Assembly (NCBI RefSeq): GCF_900107105.1
Contig: NZ_FNOT01000004.1
Location: 434,001-498,000 of the forward strand
Direction of reading: 5' to 3'
Length of the DNA: 64,000 bases
Source: Geodermatophilus africanus
GTDB lineage: Bacteria; Actinomycetota; Actinomycetes; Mycobacteriales; Geodermatophilaceae
Under the pieces are notes generated by a model. The model was given only the letters and a program-made list of their open reading frames with translations. It did no database searches and was not told the origin of the DNA. Of the stretch, positions 1-8,172 are shown in pieces; positions within the stretch are counted from its first letter, which is position 1, and every line of letters begins with the position of its first letter. Both the position numbers and the translations under genes were made by a program.

Positions 1-524
1 GAGCTGGTCAGGCTGACCACGATGTAGGTGATGCCGCCGCGGATGCGCGCCGCCGTCCCGCCGAGGGTGAGCAGCACGTACGAGGCCATCAGCAGAATTT
101 CGAACCCGACGTAGAGGTTGAACAGGTCGCCGGCGAGGAAGGCGTTGCTCACGCCCGCGACCAGCACCAGGAACGTCGGGTGGAAGATCGACAGCGGGGT
201 CTCCTCCGACCCGTCGGCCGCGCCCTGGCCGACGGCGAAGACGAGGACGCCGAGCGCCACGGTCGAGGCGACCACCAGCATCAGCGCCGACAGCCGGTCG
301 ACGACCAGCACGATGCCCAGCGGCACCGGCCAGCCGCCGACGGAGACCGAGCTGGCGCCCTCGGCGTCCGCCACGAACAGCAGCACCACCGAGACGGCGA
401 GCACCGCGGTGAGCACGGTGGTGCTGAGGGTGCGCTGGAACGACGGGTGCCCGGAGACCAGCAGCGCACCGGCCGCCCCCAGCAGCGGGAGCAGCACCGG
501 CAGCGGGGCGAGGACCTCGATCAC
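1..524 (-). CDS. mrpD: Mrp antiporter subunit D (partial, C-terminus off the window)
   Basis: This is the N-terminal ~174 residues of a NuoL/M/N-type membrane subunit of the Mrp (Mnh) multisubunit Na+/H+ antiporter, acting in the cytoplasmic membrane. The start is GTG at 522-524; its GTGA overlaps the mrpC stop by 4 nt, so the two genes are translationally coupled. The visible part begins MIEVLAPLPVLLPLLGA and continues with hydrophobic segments and a conserved FNLYVGFEILL stretch typical of MrpD. Its position third after mrpA and mrpC matches the usual operon order; mrpE, F and G would be expected beyond coordinate 1. A NADH dehydrogenase subunit is the main alternative, but the mrpA/B and mrpC neighbours argue for Mrp. 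Confidence 0.9.
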   Translation of the reverse strand, partial: MIEVLAPLPVLLPLLGAAGALLVSGHPSFQRTLSTTVLTAVLAVSVVLLFVADAEGASSVSVGGWPVPLGIVLVVDRLSALMLVVASTVALGVLVFAVGQGAADGSEETPLSIFHPTFLVLVAGVSNAFLAGDLFNLYVGFEILLMASYVLLTLGGTAARIRGGITYIVVSLTS

Positions 525-1012
525 CGGCTACCGCTCCCCGCGGGCAGGTCGATGTCGTCCGCCAGCTCCTCGACGTCCCCGTGCAGGCTGTCGGCGTGCC
601 CGGCGGCGCGGTCGTCGGGAGCCAGCTCGTCGGGGTCGAGCTCGTCGGCGTCGAGCGCCCTCCGGGCGGCGACCCGGCGGTCCTCCTCGTCGGTGCCGAC
701 CGCCTCGTTGCGGGCCAGCCGCCACGAGCGGTGGATCATCGCCAGCAGGAAGGCGGCCACACCGAAGGTGATCACGATCGCGGTCAGGATCAGCGCCTGC
801 GGCAGCGGGTCGTTGAACCCCTCCGGCTCGGAGTAGCCCAGGATCGGCGCCGACCCCGCGGGCCCGCCGGTCGACAGCACCAGCAGGTTGGTGGCGTTGC
901 CCAGCAGCAGGAACCCCAGCAGCACGCGGGTGAGGCTGCGGTCGAGCAGCAGGTACACCCCCGCCGCGTAGAGCCCGCCGATCATCACCGGCAGCACGAC
1001 CGTGGGGGTCAT
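521..1012 (-). CDS. mrpC: Mrp antiporter subunit C (NuoK-like) with acidic tail
   Basis: 163-residue membrane protein with the three hydrophobic helices of the NuoK/MrpC family in the first ~100 residues (for example LLGFLLLGNATNLLVL). It is one of the small core subunits of the Mrp Na+/H+ antiporter. It overlaps mrpA by ATGA (1009-1012) and mrpD by GTGA (521-524), so all three are one tightly coupled operon. Compared with ordinary MrpC proteins of ~110-120 residues it has an extra hydrophilic C-terminal tail of about 60 residues, very rich in Asp, Glu, Ala and Arg (for example DADELDPDELAPDD). The tail is in frame and is probably cytoplasmic; its function is unknown. Confidence 0.92.
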   Translation of the reverse strand: MTPTVVLPVMIGGLYAAGVYLLLDRSLTRVLLGFLLLGNATNLLVLSTGGPAGSAPILGYSEPEGFNDPLPQALILTAIVITFGVAAFLLAMIHRSWRLARNEAVGTDEEDRRVAARRALDADELDPDELAPDDRAAGHADSLHGDVEELADDIDLPAGSGSR

Positions 1013-3885
1013 CGCAGCACCACCTCCCCGGGCGACAGTTCGATCTCGTCCTCCTGGTCCTCCTGGCGGTCGAGCTCCGCGCCCAGGCTGCGCAGCACGT
1101 CGAGGACCAGCCCGACGACGATCAGGTAGACGCCGATGTCGAAGAAGAGCGAGGTCACGAGCTTGACGTCGCCGAGCACCGGCAGCGTGGCCTCCAGGAT
1201 CGCCGTCTGCAGCACATCCTCCCCGAGCGCCAGGCCGGCCACGCCGGTGCCGCCGGCGAACAGCAGCCCGCCGCCGAGCAGCAGGCCCGGCGCGACCGGC
1301 GCGGCCTCACCCAGCTCGTAGCGGCCGCCGGCCAGGTAGCGCAGGACCAGCGCCAGGCCGGCGACCAGACCGCCGGCGAAGCCGCCACCGGGCTCGTTGT
1401 GACCGCTGAACAGCAGGTACAGCGAGAAGACCACGATGGTGTGGAACAGGATCCGGGTGACCACCTCGAGCACGACCGAGCGCCGCGCCGGGTCGAGCGT
1501 CGCGGTCGCGGCCAGCCAGCGGTCCCGCGGCGCCCGGCGGGCGCGCTCCCGGCCCTGGGCCAGCTGCGCGCGGTCGACGCGGTCCACCCCGCCGGTGCGG
1601 CGCCGCAGGAAGACCAGGCTGGCCACGCCCGTGGCGGCGACGACCAGCAGCGAGATCTCCCCGAGGGTGTCCCAGGCGCGGATGTCGACCAGGGTCACGT
1701 TGACGACGTTCTTGCCGCCGCCGAAGTCGTACGCCGGCCCGGGCCAGGCCGCCGAGACCGGCGTCGCGGTGCGGGCCGAGAGCGCCACTGCGCCCACGGC
1801 GGCCATGAACGCGCCCACCGCGACGGCGATGACGCCGCGGACGGCCCGCTCGCGCGGCCGGTGCCGCTCGGAGATGTCCTTGGGCAGCTTGCGCAGCACC
1901 AGCACGAACACGACGAGGGTGAGCGTCTCGACGAGGAACTGGGTGAGCGCGAGGTCGGGGGCGCCCTGCAGGGCGAAGACGACGGCGATCCCGTAGCCGG
2001 TGACACCGACGACGAGCACGGCCGAGAGCCGCTGGCGGATCCGCAGCGTCAGCGCGGCGGCGGTCACGACGACGACGCCGACCACCGCCTGCACCGGCGT
2101 GTCCCAGGCCCGCCACTCGCCCGGCCAGGGGGCGCGGGTGAGCAGCAGGGTGCCGGGCAGGGCCAGCACCACGACCAGGATGGTGCCGAGGTAGGCCGGC
2201 AGCGAGCCGCGCTGGGTGGTGCCGGTGACCAGCACCGACAGCCGGTCGACGCCCTGGACGACGTTCCAGTAGCCCTCGTCGGCCGACGCGCCGACGGCCA
2301 GCCGCCGCTGCAGCCGCGTGACCGCCCCGCGGACGGCGAACAGCGCGGCGCCGCCGACGATCGTCAGCGCCGACAGCGCCAGCGCCGGCTGCCAGCCGTG
2401 CCACAGCGCCAGGTGCTCGACCTCCGGGGCCAGCAGCGGCAGCGTGTCCGCGTACGCGCCCACCAGCGGGTCGAGCAGCGGGCTGGCCGGCCCGAGGAGC
2501 AGCCCGGTCAGCGCCAGGACGGCCGGGGCGGCGAGGAACAGCGGCTCCGGCGGGTGCTCGAGCTCGGTGTCCTCGACGCCGGGCTTGCGGGCGAACGCAC
2601 CCCACACGAAGCGCGCGGTGTAGGCGGCGGTGAGCACCGAGCCCGCCACCAGCCCGGTCAGGACGACGAGGGCGGCGGTCCGGTCGGCCAGGCCGCCGTC
2701 CAGCAGCGCGGTGAACGCCGCCTCCTTGCCGACGAAGCCCAGCAGCGGGGGCAGGCCGGCCATGGAGGCGGCGGCGGCGGTCCCGATCGCGGCGAGCAGC
2801 GGCAGCCGCCGGCCCAGCCCGGACAGCCGGCGCAGGTCACGGGTGCCGGTCGCGTGGTCGATCACGCCGACGGTGAGGAAGAGGGTGGACTTGAACAGGG
2901 CGTGCGCCAGCGTCATCGCCAGCCCGGCAGCGGCCAGCTCGCGGCTGCCCGCGCCGACCAGCGCCACCAGGAAGCCGAGCTGGCTGACGGTGCCGAAGGC
3001 CAGCAGCAGCTTGAGGTCCTTCTGCCGGAGCGCGCGGTAGCCGCCGACCAGCATGGTCGCCACGCCCAGGCCGAGCACGACCGGCCGCCAGCCGGGGACG
3101 TCGGCCAGCCCCGGGGCCAGCCGGGCGACCAGGTAGACGCCGGCCTTCACCATCGCCGCGGCGTGCAGGTAGGCGCTGACCGGCGTCGGCGCCTCCATGG
3201 CCGCGGGCAGCCAGAAGTGGAACGGCACCAGCGCGGACTTGGTGACCGCGCCGGCCAGCACCAGCGCCGTCCCGGCGGTCGTGGCCGGGCCGCTGCCGGG
3301 GTCGGCGACGACCTCCGAGAGCAGGAACGAGCCGCTGGCCTGGCCGATCAGGATCAGCCCGACCAGCATCGCCAGCCCGCCGGCGGTGGTCAGGACGAGC
3401 GCCTGCGACGCCGCCCGCCGTGCGGCCAGCCGCCGTCCCGAGCCCCCGATCAGCAGGAACGAGAAGACGGTGGTGAGCTCCCAGAACACGTAGAGCAGGA
3501 AGAGGTCGTCGGCGACGACGAGGCCGAGCATGGAGCCGGCGAACGCGGTGAGGCAGCCGGCGAAGCGGCCGGTGCCCTCCTCGCCCGGGGCGAAGTAGCG
3601 GGCGCAGTAGACGAGCACCAGCGCCCCCACGCCGGTGACCACCGCGGCGAAGGCGAGCGCCAGGGCGTCCAGCCGCAGGGCGACGTCCAGCTGGAGCGCC
3701 GGGATCCACGGCACCGTCTCGCGCACGTCCTCGCCGGCGAGCACCGGGCCCAGGCGCGACAGCACCCAGCCGAAGGCGGCGGCGGGCACGAGCGCGAGGA
3801 CGAGGAACGCCTGCCGCCCCCACCACTGCACGAGCACGGGCGCCAGGACGCCGGCGATCAGGTGGAGGAGCAGCAGTACGAGCAC
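1009..3885 (-). CDS. mrpA: Mrp antiporter subunit A fused to subunit B
   Basis: 958-residue polytopic membrane protein. The N-terminal ~600 residues are a NuoL/MrpA-type proton-translocating unit (motifs YVFWELTTVFSFLLIG and the PTPVSAYLHAAAMVKAG region). The middle holds an MrpA C-terminal/DUF4040-like part (GAPDLALTQFLVETLTLVVF). The last ~150 residues are an MrpB domain (FSGHNEPGGGFAGGLV), so MrpB is fused rather than encoded separately, as in many actinobacteria. The start is GTG at 3885, preceded by GAGGAGG on the minus strand; a nearby ATG four bases upstream is in another frame. The complex exchanges cytoplasmic Na+ for H+ and supports pH and salt tolerance. First gene of the operon, with ATGA overlap to mrpC. 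Confidence 0.93.
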   Translation of the reverse strand: MLVLLLLHLIAGVLAPVLVQWWGRQAFLVLALVPAAAFGWVLSRLGPVLAGEDVRETVPWIPALQLDVALRLDALALAFAAVVTGVGALVLVYCARYFAPGEEGTGRFAGCLTAFAGSMLGLVVADDLFLLYVFWELTTVFSFLLIGGSGRRLAARRAASQALVLTTAGGLAMLVGLILIGQASGSFLLSEVVADPGSGPATTAGTALVLAGAVTKSALVPFHFWLPAAMEAPTPVSAYLHAAAMVKAGVYLVARLAPGLADVPGWRPVVLGLGVATMLVGGYRALRQKDLKLLLAFGTVSQLGFLVALVGAGSRELAAAGLAMTLAHALFKSTLFLTVGVIDHATGTRDLRRLSGLGRRLPLLAAIGTAAAASMAGLPPLLGFVGKEAAFTALLDGGLADRTAALVVLTGLVAGSVLTAAYTARFVWGAFARKPGVEDTELEHPPEPLFLAAPAVLALTGLLLGPASPLLDPLVGAYADTLPLLAPEVEHLALWHGWQPALALSALTIVGGAALFAVRGAVTRLQRRLAVGASADEGYWNVVQGVDRLSVLVTGTTQRGSLPAYLGTILVVVLALPGTLLLTRAPWPGEWRAWDTPVQAVVGVVVVTAAALTLRIRQRLSAVLVVGVTGYGIAVVFALQGAPDLALTQFLVETLTLVVFVLVLRKLPKDISERHRPRERAVRGVIAVAVGAFMAAVGAVALSARTATPVSAAWPGPAYDFGGGKNVVNVTLVDIRAWDTLGEISLLVVAATGVASLVFLRRRTGGVDRVDRAQLAQGRERARRAPRDRWLAATATLDPARRSVVLEVVTRILFHTIVVFSLYLLFSGHNEPGGGFAGGLVAGLALVLRYLAGGRYELGEAAPVAPGLLLGGGLLFAGGTGVAGLALGEDVLQTAILEATLPVLGDVKLVTSLFFDIGVYLIVVGLVLDVLRSLGAELDRQEDQEDEIELSPGEVVLR

Positions 3886-4090
3886 GCATCCTCCTCGCTG
3901 GCGCTCGTCGTCTGCGTGCTCGACGAGGCTGCGTTCATGCGTGATCTCGCACGCTCGGTCACGTGTCTCCGGGAGTCGCTGGGCGGCTCGGGAACACCAG
4001 CGACGTCGGTCGGACGACGGCCGGCGGTGACCTCAGCCTACCTGCCGGGCCGGATCAGCCCGCTCTCGTGGGCGGAGGCCACCGCCTGGA

Positions 4091-4122
4091 CCGGTCCCGG
4101 GCGCTGCGGCGCCCGGGACCGG
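4091..4122 (-). terminator. Hairpin after the SRPBCC gene
   Basis: Perfect inverted repeat with 14-bp arms (CCGGTCCCGGGCGC and its complement) and a 4-nt TGCG loop, 6 bp beyond the stop codon of the minus-strand SRPBCC gene. There is no U-tract, as is common for actinobacterial terminators. It lies between that gene and the upstream region of mrpA. The rest of 3886-4127 shows no convincing gene. Confidence 0.7.
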
Positions 4123-4127
4123 AGGCG

Positions 4128-4580
4128 TCAGCCCCGCTCGGCCGCCGTGGCGATGTCGGCCACGTCCTGCGCCAGCGCCTTCGCGATGGCGCGCCGGCCG
4201 AGCGGTGCGGTGAGCGCCCCGAGGACCCGCGCCACCGTCGTCGTCGGCTCGGCGCCGAAGCTCGCCGTCACGTCCGTCCCACCCCCTGCGGACGGCGCGA
4301 ACGCGAACCCCGACACGTACCGGACGCCCGGGCCCGACGCCTCGGTGGTGTAGGACCGGTGCGGCTCGACGGCGGTCACGGTCATCTCCTCGGTCGCCGA
4401 CCTCCCGAAGATCCGCCGCGTCTCACGCCACCGCGTCCCGACGGCGAAGGGCCCCGGGGTGAGCACCTCGACCGATTCGATCCCGCTGACCACCCGTGGC
4501 GCGCCCTCGAGGTCGGTGGCCAGTTCCCATACCCGCTCGACCGGTGCCGCCACGTGCCGGCGCACCTCCACGTCCTGCAT
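4128..4580 (-). CDS. SRPBCC (polyketide cyclase/START-like) family protein
   Basis: 150-residue protein of the SRPBCC fold, a helix-grip barrel that binds hydrophobic ligands. It begins MQDVEVRRHVAAPVERVWEL, the classic start of the family, followed by a central VGTRWRETRRIFGRSATEEM strand pair and a C-terminal long helix. I chose the ATG at 4580 because the family alignment begins there; an in-frame start at 4631 would add a non-conserved arginine-rich stretch. It ends next to a strong hairpin. No substrate can be read from the sequence. It is transcribed away from mrpA and sits behind the ABC-F gene on the same strand, 79 bp downstream of it, so co-transcription is possible. Confidence 0.85.
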   Translation of the reverse strand: MQDVEVRRHVAAPVERVWELATDLEGAPRVVSGIESVEVLTPGPFAVGTRWRETRRIFGRSATEEMTVTAVEPHRSYTTEASGPGVRYVSGFAFAPSAGGGTDVTASFGAEPTTTVARVLGALTAPLGRRAIAKALAQDVADIATAAERG

Positions 4581-4659
4581 GGCTGCCTCGTCCCGTCGTC
4601 GCCCAGCGCCACCGTCCGGTGGCGGGGTCACCGTCCCACCGGGGGACGACGATCCCGGC

Positions 4660-6468
4660 TCAGCCCTCGGCCAGCTCCGCGGCCACCAGCCAGTCGGTCT
4701 CGACCTGCTCCTTCTCGGCGAGCACGGCGCGCAGCCGCTCGTCGAGTTCTAGCACCCGCGCGTGGTCGGTCGCGGCGGCGGCCAGCCGGCCGTGCAGGTC
4801 CTCCTCCTCGGCGGCGAGCTTCTCCAGCCGCCGCTCCAGCCGGGCGGCCTCCTTGCGGGCGGCGCGCACCTCGCCGGCCGAGCGGGCCGGGGCGGCGGAC
4901 GCCGCCGGCGCCCGGGCCGGCGCGGCGGCCGAGGGGAGCGCCGCCTCCCCCGCCGCGCGGCGGGCCAGGTACTCCTCGACCCCACCGGGCAGCGCGGCCA
5001 GCGAGCCGTCGCCCATCAGCGCGACCACCGAGTCGCACACCCGGTCGACGAAGTACCGGTCGTGGCTGACCACCAGCACGGTGCCGGGGAAGCCGTCGAG
5101 CAGGTCCTCGAGCGCGGTGAGCGTGTCGATGTCCAGGTCGTTGGTCGGCTCGTCGAGCAGCAGCACGTTCGGCTCGGCCATGAGCAGCCGCAGCAGCTGC
5201 AGCCGGCGCCGCTCGCCGCCGGAGAGGTCGCCGACCGGGGTCCACTGCCGGGACGCCGGGAAGCCGAACCGCTCGGCCAGGGACGACGCGGAGATCTCCT
5301 GGTTGCCGATCCGGGCGATGCGGGCGATCTCCTGGACGGCCTCCAGCACGCGCAGCCGGCCGGGCAGCTCGGTGACGTGCTGGGACAGGTACGCCGGCGC
5401 GACAGTCTGCCCGCGCACCACCCGGCCGCGGTCGGGCTCGGTCTCCCCGATCAGCAGCCGCAGCAGCGAGGTCTTGCCCGCCCCGTTGACGCCCACGAGG
5501 CCGATCCGGTCGCCGGGGCCGACGTGCCAGGTGAGGTCCCGGAACAGGGTCCGCGGGCCGTCGTCGGTCGGGACCGCGTGGTCGACGTCCTCCACGTCGT
5601 AGACGGTCTTGCCGAGCCGGCGGGCGGCGAAGCCCTGGAGCGCCATCGAGTCGCGCGGCGGCGGCTCGTCCTCGATCAGCGCCTGGGCCGCCTCGATGCG
5701 GAACCGCGGCTTGCTGGTGCGCGCGGGCGGCCCGCGGCGCAGCCAGGCCAGCTCCTTGCGGACCAGGTTGAGCCGGCGTTCCTCGGTGACCGCCGCGATC
5801 CGGGCCCGCTCGGCCCGGGCGAGGGTGTAGGCCGCGTAGCCGCCCTCGTAGGCCTGCACCCGGCCGTCGGCGACCTCCCAGGTCCGGGTGCAGACCTCGT
5901 CGAGGAACCAGCGGTCGTGGGTGACGACGACCAGCGCGCCGACCCGGTCCCGCACGTAGTCGGCCAGCCAGGCGACGCCCTCGACGTCGAGGTGGTTGGT
6001 CGGCTCGTCGAGCACCAGCAGGTCCAGCGGCCGGACCAGCTGCGCGGCCAGCGCCACCCGCCGCCGCTCGCCGCCGGACATCGGCGCGACCGGGGCGTCC
6101 AGCCCCAGCCGGTCGAGCTCCAGGCCGGTGAGCACGCTGCGCACGGCCGGGTCGGCGGCCCACTCGTGCTCGGCGGCGAACAGGCTCTCGGGCAGGACGA
6201 CGTCGCGCACCGTCGCACCCGGCGGCAGCGTGCCGGACTGGTCGAGGACGCCTACGCGCAGGTCCCCTCGGCGGGTCACCCGGCCGGAGTCGGGCTCCTC
6301 GCGACCGGTGAGGACGCCGAGCAGCGTGGACTTGCCGCTGCCGTTGCGGCCGACCACGCCGATCCGCTCGCCGGCCGCGATGCCGAGCGAGACGTCGTCG
6401 AGCAGGACGGTGGTGCCGTGGGCCTTGTGCACCCGCTCGAGGTTGACCAGGTTGAGGGGCGCGCTCAT
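4660..6468 (-). CDS. ABC-F family ATPase (Uup-like)
   Basis: 602-residue soluble protein with two ABC ATPase domains. Domain 1: Walker A GRNGSGKST, signature MSGGERRR, Walker B DEPTNHLD. Domain 2: Walker A GVNGAGKTS, signature LSGGERRR, Walker B DEPTNDLD. No transmembrane segments are present. The charged linker between the domains and a C-terminal coiled coil of ~90 residues rich in Glu, Arg and Ala resemble Uup. ABC-F proteins act on ribosomes, for translation regulation or antibiotic protection, or on branched DNA (Uup). I placed the start at ATG 6468; an open frame continues 80 codons upstream, but that part is low-complexity and runs over the divergent murE-like promoter and start. Whether it is a housekeeping or resistance type cannot be decided here. 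Confidence 0.9.
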   Translation of the reverse strand: MSAPLNLVNLERVHKAHGTTVLLDDVSLGIAAGERIGVVGRNGSGKSTLLGVLTGREEPDSGRVTRRGDLRVGVLDQSGTLPPGATVRDVVLPESLFAAEHEWAADPAVRSVLTGLELDRLGLDAPVAPMSGGERRRVALAAQLVRPLDLLVLDEPTNHLDVEGVAWLADYVRDRVGALVVVTHDRWFLDEVCTRTWEVADGRVQAYEGGYAAYTLARAERARIAAVTEERRLNLVRKELAWLRRGPPARTSKPRFRIEAAQALIEDEPPPRDSMALQGFAARRLGKTVYDVEDVDHAVPTDDGPRTLFRDLTWHVGPGDRIGLVGVNGAGKTSLLRLLIGETEPDRGRVVRGQTVAPAYLSQHVTELPGRLRVLEAVQEIARIARIGNQEISASSLAERFGFPASRQWTPVGDLSGGERRRLQLLRLLMAEPNVLLLDEPTNDLDIDTLTALEDLLDGFPGTVLVVSHDRYFVDRVCDSVVALMGDGSLAALPGGVEEYLARRAAGEAALPSAAAPARAPAASAAPARSAGEVRAARKEAARLERRLEKLAAEEEDLHGRLAAAATDHARVLELDERLRAVLAEKEQVETDWLVAAELAEG

Positions 6469-6579
6469 CACCCGCCAGTATCCGCGCGGCCGCTCCCGGC
6501 CGAGGAGCCGACCGTCCGTGGCCTCGCTGCCCGACCGGTGTCGACCCCGCTCCGGTCGGCGCGCTTGCTGGAGTGGCTC

Positions 6580-6585
6580 TACCCT
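6580..6585 (+). promoter_or_regulatory. Putative -10 box of the murE-like gene
   Basis: TACCCT, matching the actinobacterial TANNNT -10 consensus, ends 7 nt before the GTG at 6593. No Shine-Dalgarno sequence lies between, so the transcript is probably leaderless or nearly so. No clear -35 element is visible. Confidence 0.45.
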
Positions 6586-6592
6586 CGGTGCG

Positions 6593-8119
6593 GTGCGCCT
6601 GCCGTGGATCCCCTGGTCAGAGGTCGAGCGGCGGGCCCGCACCGTCCCCGGCGGGCCGGTCACGCGGTCCGGCGGCGCCGACGAGCTGACCGTGCGCGGC
6701 CTGGTCACCGACTCGCGGCGCGTCGTCCCCGGGTCGCTGTTCGCCTGCGTCCGGGGCGCGACCAGCGACGGCCACCGTCACGTCCCCGCCGCGGCGGCCG
6801 CGGGGGCCGCGGCCCTGCTCGTCGACCGGCCGGTCGACAGCCGGCTCCCCCAGCTGTGCGTGCCCACGGTCCGGGCGCAGCTGGGTCCGCTCGGCGCCCT
6901 GCTGGCCGGCGACCCGGCACGAGCGCTGCGGCTGGTCGGGGTGACCGGCAGCAACGGCAAGACGACGACCAGCGCGCTCGTACGCGGCGTCCTCGAGGCC
7001 GGTGGTGACTGCACGGGCGTCGTGGGCACCCTCGGCGCGCAGGTCGCCGGTACCTCGTGGGGCACGGCCCTGACCACGCCGGAGGCGCCCGAGCTGCACG
7101 AGCTGCTGGCCGCGATGGTCGAGTCCGGGGCGCAGCGGGCGGTGGTGGAGGCCTCCTCCATCGCGCTGGACGTGGGCCGCATGGACGGGCTGGCGTTCCA
7201 GGTCTCGGTGTTCACCGGCTTCGAGGAGGACCACCTCGACCACCACGGCACCCTCGAGCAGTACTGGGCCAGCAAGGCGCGGCTGTTCGAGGCCGGCCGG
7301 ACCGGCGCAGGCGTCGTCGTCACCGACGACCTGTGGGGACGCCGGCTGGCCGACCAGGCGGTGGTGCCGGTGACCCGGGTCGGGTCGGGAGCGGACGCCG
7401 ACGTGCGGGTGCTCGGCTGGCGGACCGGCGCGGCGGGGACCGAGGTGCTGCTGGCGGACGACACCGGCGGGCACCGGGTGTCCAGCCCCCTGGTCGGCCG
7501 GGTGCACGTGACCAACCTGGCCGCGGCCTGGGCCACCGGCCGGGTGCTGGGCGTCCCGCCGGACCGGATCGCCGCCGGCCTGGCTGCGGTGGCCCCACCG
7601 CTGGGGCGCAACACCGTGCTCGGCGGGCGGGGGCGCCCGGTCGTCGTGGTCGACTACGCGCACACGCCGGGCGCGCTGGCCGCCGCGGTCGACACCGCCC
7701 GTGACCTCACCGGCAGCGGTGGGCGGGTGCACCTGGTGCTCGGCGCGCGTGGCCGGCGGGACCGCCACAAGCGCCAGGGGCTGGGCGAGTCGGCGCGCGC
7801 CGCCGACCGCGTGTGGCTGACCAACGAGGGCAGCCACGGCGAGGACCCGGCCGCGATCCGCGCCGAGCTGCGGGTCGGCCTGCTGGGCTCGACGGCTCCG
7901 GTGCGCACGGTGCCCGACCGGCGGCAGGCGATCACCGCCGCGGTGGGCGCTGCCGGGCCGGCCGACGTCGTCCTCGTCGTGGGCCGCGGCCACGAGACGC
8001 GGCTGCTGGACACCACCGATCCGCGCGACGCGGTCCACCTGGACGACGCCGAGGTCGCCGCCACGGCGCTGGCGACCCTGCACGCCGACGACGAGGACCT
8101 GCACGGGCGCGCCTGCTGA
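6593..8119 (+). CDS. MurE-like Mur ligase lacking the meso-DAP motif
   Basis: 508-residue Mur ligase. The N-terminal UDP-MurNAc-binding domain has TDSRRVVPGSLF (residues 39-50). The central ATPase domain has P-loop GVTGSNGKTTT (116-126), TTPEAPELHELL, the SSIALDVGRMDG region (His of the usual SSH replaced by Ile), EDHLDHHGT and the carbamylatable lysine in ASKARLF (Lys228). The C-terminal domain has VDYAHTPGAL and GRGHET. In MurE proper, the amino-acid recognition loop reads DNPR for meso-diaminopimelate; here the aligned positions (~411-414) read NEGS before HGEDPAAI. It therefore probably adds a different residue, or acts on another substrate. It is outside the division/cell-wall cluster and alone on its strand. 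Start is GTG with a close -10 box. Confidence 0.85.
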   Translation: MRLPWIPWSEVERRARTVPGGPVTRSGGADELTVRGLVTDSRRVVPGSLFACVRGATSDGHRHVPAAAAAGAAALLVDRPVDSRLPQLCVPTVRAQLGPLGALLAGDPARALRLVGVTGSNGKTTTSALVRGVLEAGGDCTGVVGTLGAQVAGTSWGTALTTPEAPELHELLAAMVESGAQRAVVEASSIALDVGRMDGLAFQVSVFTGFEEDHLDHHGTLEQYWASKARLFEAGRTGAGVVVTDDLWGRRLADQAVVPVTRVGSGADADVRVLGWRTGAAGTEVLLADDTGGHRVSSPLVGRVHVTNLAAAWATGRVLGVPPDRIAAGLAAVAPPLGRNTVLGGRGRPVVVVDYAHTPGALAAAVDTARDLTGSGGRVHLVLGARGRRDRHKRQGLGESARAADRVWLTNEGSHGEDPAAIRAELRVGLLGSTAPVRTVPDRRQAITAAVGAAGPADVVLVVGRGHETRLLDTTDPRDAVHLDDAEVAATALATLHADDEDLHGRAC

Positions 8120-8172
8120 CCCGGCCTCCCGGGCCGCCCGCCGCGCTGGCGTCCCGCCGCCGCTGCTCCGGC

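Noticed and set aside
1399-4353. Very long plus-strand open frame opposite mrpA
   Set aside because: Antisense shadow caused by high GC: no family motifs, skewed Arg/Gly/Gln composition, and the minus strand encodes a clear Mrp protein.
6469-6708. N-terminal extension of the ABC-F protein
   Set aside because: Runs over the divergent MurE-like promoter and start, and lacks family similarity.
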